A stretch of DNA of 64,000 bases from Hippophae tibetana (lineage: Eukaryota; Streptophyta; Magnoliopsida; Rosales; Elaeagnaceae). Numbering within the stretch: the first letter of the stretch is position 1; every line of letters begins with the position of its first letter. This document shows, piece after piece, positions 61,834-64,000 of this stretch. The stretch lies in contig CM072809.1 of NCBI GenBank assembly GCA_037013495.1, forward strand, positions 4,115,001 through 4,179,000. The letters are read 5' to 3'. The notes under the pieces are model-generated. The model ran no database searches. It was given only the letters and a program-made list of their open reading frames with translations, and had not been told where the DNA came from. The position numbers were made by a program, and so were the translations under genes.

Positions 61834-63762
61834 GTTAGTGTTAATGTACTTGCATGCTTTAGATTGTTGTTGATATTGAATTTATTGCCTTGTTGTGATT
61901 AAACAAATTGAAGATTAGTCCATTTTATATTTTTTGATTCCTCTCTTTAATTTTGAATATGAATTGTTAGTTGCTATAGTATATGCAACAGTGTTCTCAA
62001 GCTAATGAGAAAGAATTACCAGCCGCACTCTGGAAAAATCTGATTCCATTCTCCACCACCAATTTTTTCTTGTTTGATAAAAATAAGGGTGAAGATCTTC
62101 AAGTATCCATAGTTTAAAAAAAATGATTATTTTATACTCTAATGACATTATGTCAAATCTAAATTTTAATACGGATTAAATTGTATTTTTTAACAAAATA
62201 TACTACTAGAATAAAACACAAAACCTAAAACTTCAAAATTACAAGATTAGAGTAAAAATAAGGTTATGAATATAATATTTTTTTTTAAAAGTCAACACAA
62301 TAAGCCCTGTTCATAGTCATCCCTTAAGTGCAGGCCGAAATAGATATTACTTAGAGATTAATTATTTAATCAGTTGATAGAATTTTTTTTTTTTACCATA
62401 CAAGAGAGGGAAATAGAAAAGCCCCAATAAACTATTGCAATATGCTTTATATCATGTCTAGAATTATCTTTGGAAATTATTGTGATTGCCATCATTGTTA
62501 CCTCCACCATAGGTGTTATTGTTATTACTGCTAAAACAAATTATATATGTTATCGTTGTTATTATTTTCTGGTATTATTTATTTGAATGTTTGTAAAGTC
62601 TCGTTGATTGATAAAGAGAAACTTGAAAAGTTTGGATTTGCTTTTAGTTCTTTTGGATTTTGTAGATTAGATTCTAATTAATACTTTTTACAGAAGAGCT
62701 CTCAATTACTTTTGACAAACACACATTTTAGTTTCTTTTTAAATAAATATATAAACAATGTACTTGGCATAATGAGTATGAAATTAAATTTTGTTATGTA
62801 ATTATGTGTTGTGGGTTAAACGGTATAAATATAAAAAAAATTGAGTTTTGAATCTCAACTACGATTGTGCCATGAGGAAGAAAGTAGCTTTATAAAAATG
62901 CAAAAAATATATTATTATTTTTTTTAAAAAGTAATTATATCATAATAACTTTTATCATTGTTATAATAAAGTATACAAATTTTTTATTTTAATCATAATA
63001 TTAATTATATTTTAATGTTATTATTATTAAATAAAATTAACATAAATTAATTAATCTTATTACAATAATAAAATGCTTTGTAAAAATATTGTTACAAAAA
63101 AAAATGTATCGAAGGAAAATGTTACATAAAAAAAAGGAAAAAAGAAAGAAAGATAAAGTACCGATTAAATTCAACAATTTTTTGACATTTGTTAAGTAAT
63201 ACAGGAGATTTTAAATGTATAATTTTTATACAATTGTATATTTTATTATAAAATTAAATCATAATATAAATAATAAAAATTGTATATTTATATAAAAATT
63301 TAGTATCAATTATAGGTATAAATCTAAATCATATTAGATACTTTATTTAATTTATTTAAAATTTTAATTCTAAAATTATTTATTTTGATTTTTTTTCATC
63401 TTAATTTAAATTTTTATTTGAAGGTTAAAAAATATAAAAATAAATTCAATATTGTTTAAATTAATTTTTATAATAAAATTATTTTAATAGTTAAAAAATT
63501 GCATAAAATAAAATAAATATTGTTTTAAACATAAAATATTTATTAAAATAATTATCATTAATTTATCAAACTATATAAGTTGTTACTAAAAATTATACAA
63601 AATAATTATAATATAATTTAGTCTAATACAATTCAATTTAATATAATTATATTTAATTTATTTAATACGATATATCAAATATATCTTTAATCTTAAATTT
63701 TTTAGTTCAATTTATTTAACTTTTTTTAGTTTGATAATTTTTTCATAAAAATTATTCTTTAG
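61834..63762. other. AT-rich intergenic region
   Basis: The dioxygenase 3' UTR lies in the first 150-250 bases. The remainder is AT-rich, with no gene recognised. Confidence 0.5.
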
Positions 63763-64000
63763 TGTTGAGAATAATTAGTTTAGTAACGGCTAGTTTAATA
63801 ACAACTAGTTTAACGGCTAGTTTCTTCTTTTCAATGTATAAATATAACATTAGACATTAAGCCAAAATCAATTCAATAACTCTCTCAACAAAAATCAGAG
63901 AAAATCAACAAGGTATCAAAGCAGATTTGATCTTGCTCCAAATCAATCCCACAAACAAGAACTATATCAGTTCAAGAAATCTAGAAAATGTCACAACATA
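63763..64000 (+). mobile_element. Ty1/copia-type LTR retrotransposon, 5' end (runs off the window)
   Basis: A 148-bp LTR, 63763-63910, starts TGTTGAGAATAATTAG and ends GAGAAAATCAACA, so its termini TGTTGA/TCAACA are perfect 6-bp inverted repeats. It contains a TATA-like TATAAATATA. One base later GGTATCAAAGCAGA (63912 on) matches the initiator-Met tRNA primer-binding site with one change. An ATG at 63988 may begin gag (MSQH). The candidate 5-bp target word is TTTAG at 63758-63762. The rest, including coding domains and the 3' LTR, is beyond the window, so completeness is unknown. Confidence 0.75.

Noticed and set aside
1-64000. CRISPR arrays, operons, bacterial-type ribosome sites
   Set aside because: The window is plant nuclear DNA; none of the tandem repeats has array structure.

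Overview
The window is nuclear DNA from a flowering plant, most likely a eudicot. The evidence is genes with many GT-AG introns, AT-rich intergenic space, plant-only gene families (RopGEF/PRONE, TRM/DUF4378, MED12 with plant-type length and exon layout) and plant transposon types (MULE, plant-mobile-domain, TRIM, MITE, Ty1 and Ty3 elements). I cannot name the species. All exon-intron models below were built by eye from splice sites, phase and recalled family conservation; every one closes in phase.

Layout. 1-1.6 kb: decayed Ty3/gypsy gag, minus strand. 3.0-9.3 kb: PRD3/PAIR1 (meiotic double-strand-break factor), plus strand, 11 coding exons. 9.3-19.5 kb: AT-rich intergenic DNA with two related palindromic MITE-like elements carrying telomere-like CCCTAAA tracts. 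19.5-24.7 kb: a TRM-type DUF3741/DUF4378 protein gene, plus strand, with a long leader, an upstream ORF and one GC-AG intron. 26.2-27.2 kb: a small basic protein gene (possibly DUF3245), minus strand. 28-36.4 kb: transposon graveyard with a MITE-like element, a frameshifted MULE/FAR1-type transposase, a plant-mobile-domain remnant and a 33-bp minisatellite. 36.5-48.4 kb: MED12 (Mediator kinase module), plus strand, 12 coding exons. 50.0-52.3 kb: a RopGEF, minus strand. 54.4-54.8 kb: a complete TRIM retrotransposon with target-site duplication. 55.2-57.1 kb: a small C2-domain protein, minus strand. 60.7-61.8 kb: a 2-oxoglutarate/Fe(II) dioxygenase, plus strand. 63.8 kb to the end: 5' LTR and start of a Ty1/copia element running off the window.

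The genes are independent eukaryotic loci, not a pathway. The order PRD3 - TRM - MED12 - RopGEF resembles, from memory, a merge of two duplicated Arabidopsis segments (around At1g01690-At1g01700 and At4g00440-At4g00460), which supports the assignments.

The most striking observation is a single in-frame TGA at codon 1242 of an otherwise intact 2257-codon MED12 reading frame. It sits where relatives are expected to have arginine, so it looks like a CGA-to-TGA change. It is a real nonsense allele, the first lesion of a dying copy, or a sequence error. I found no new defence, toxin or biosynthetic system; the other novelty is in the mobile-element record.
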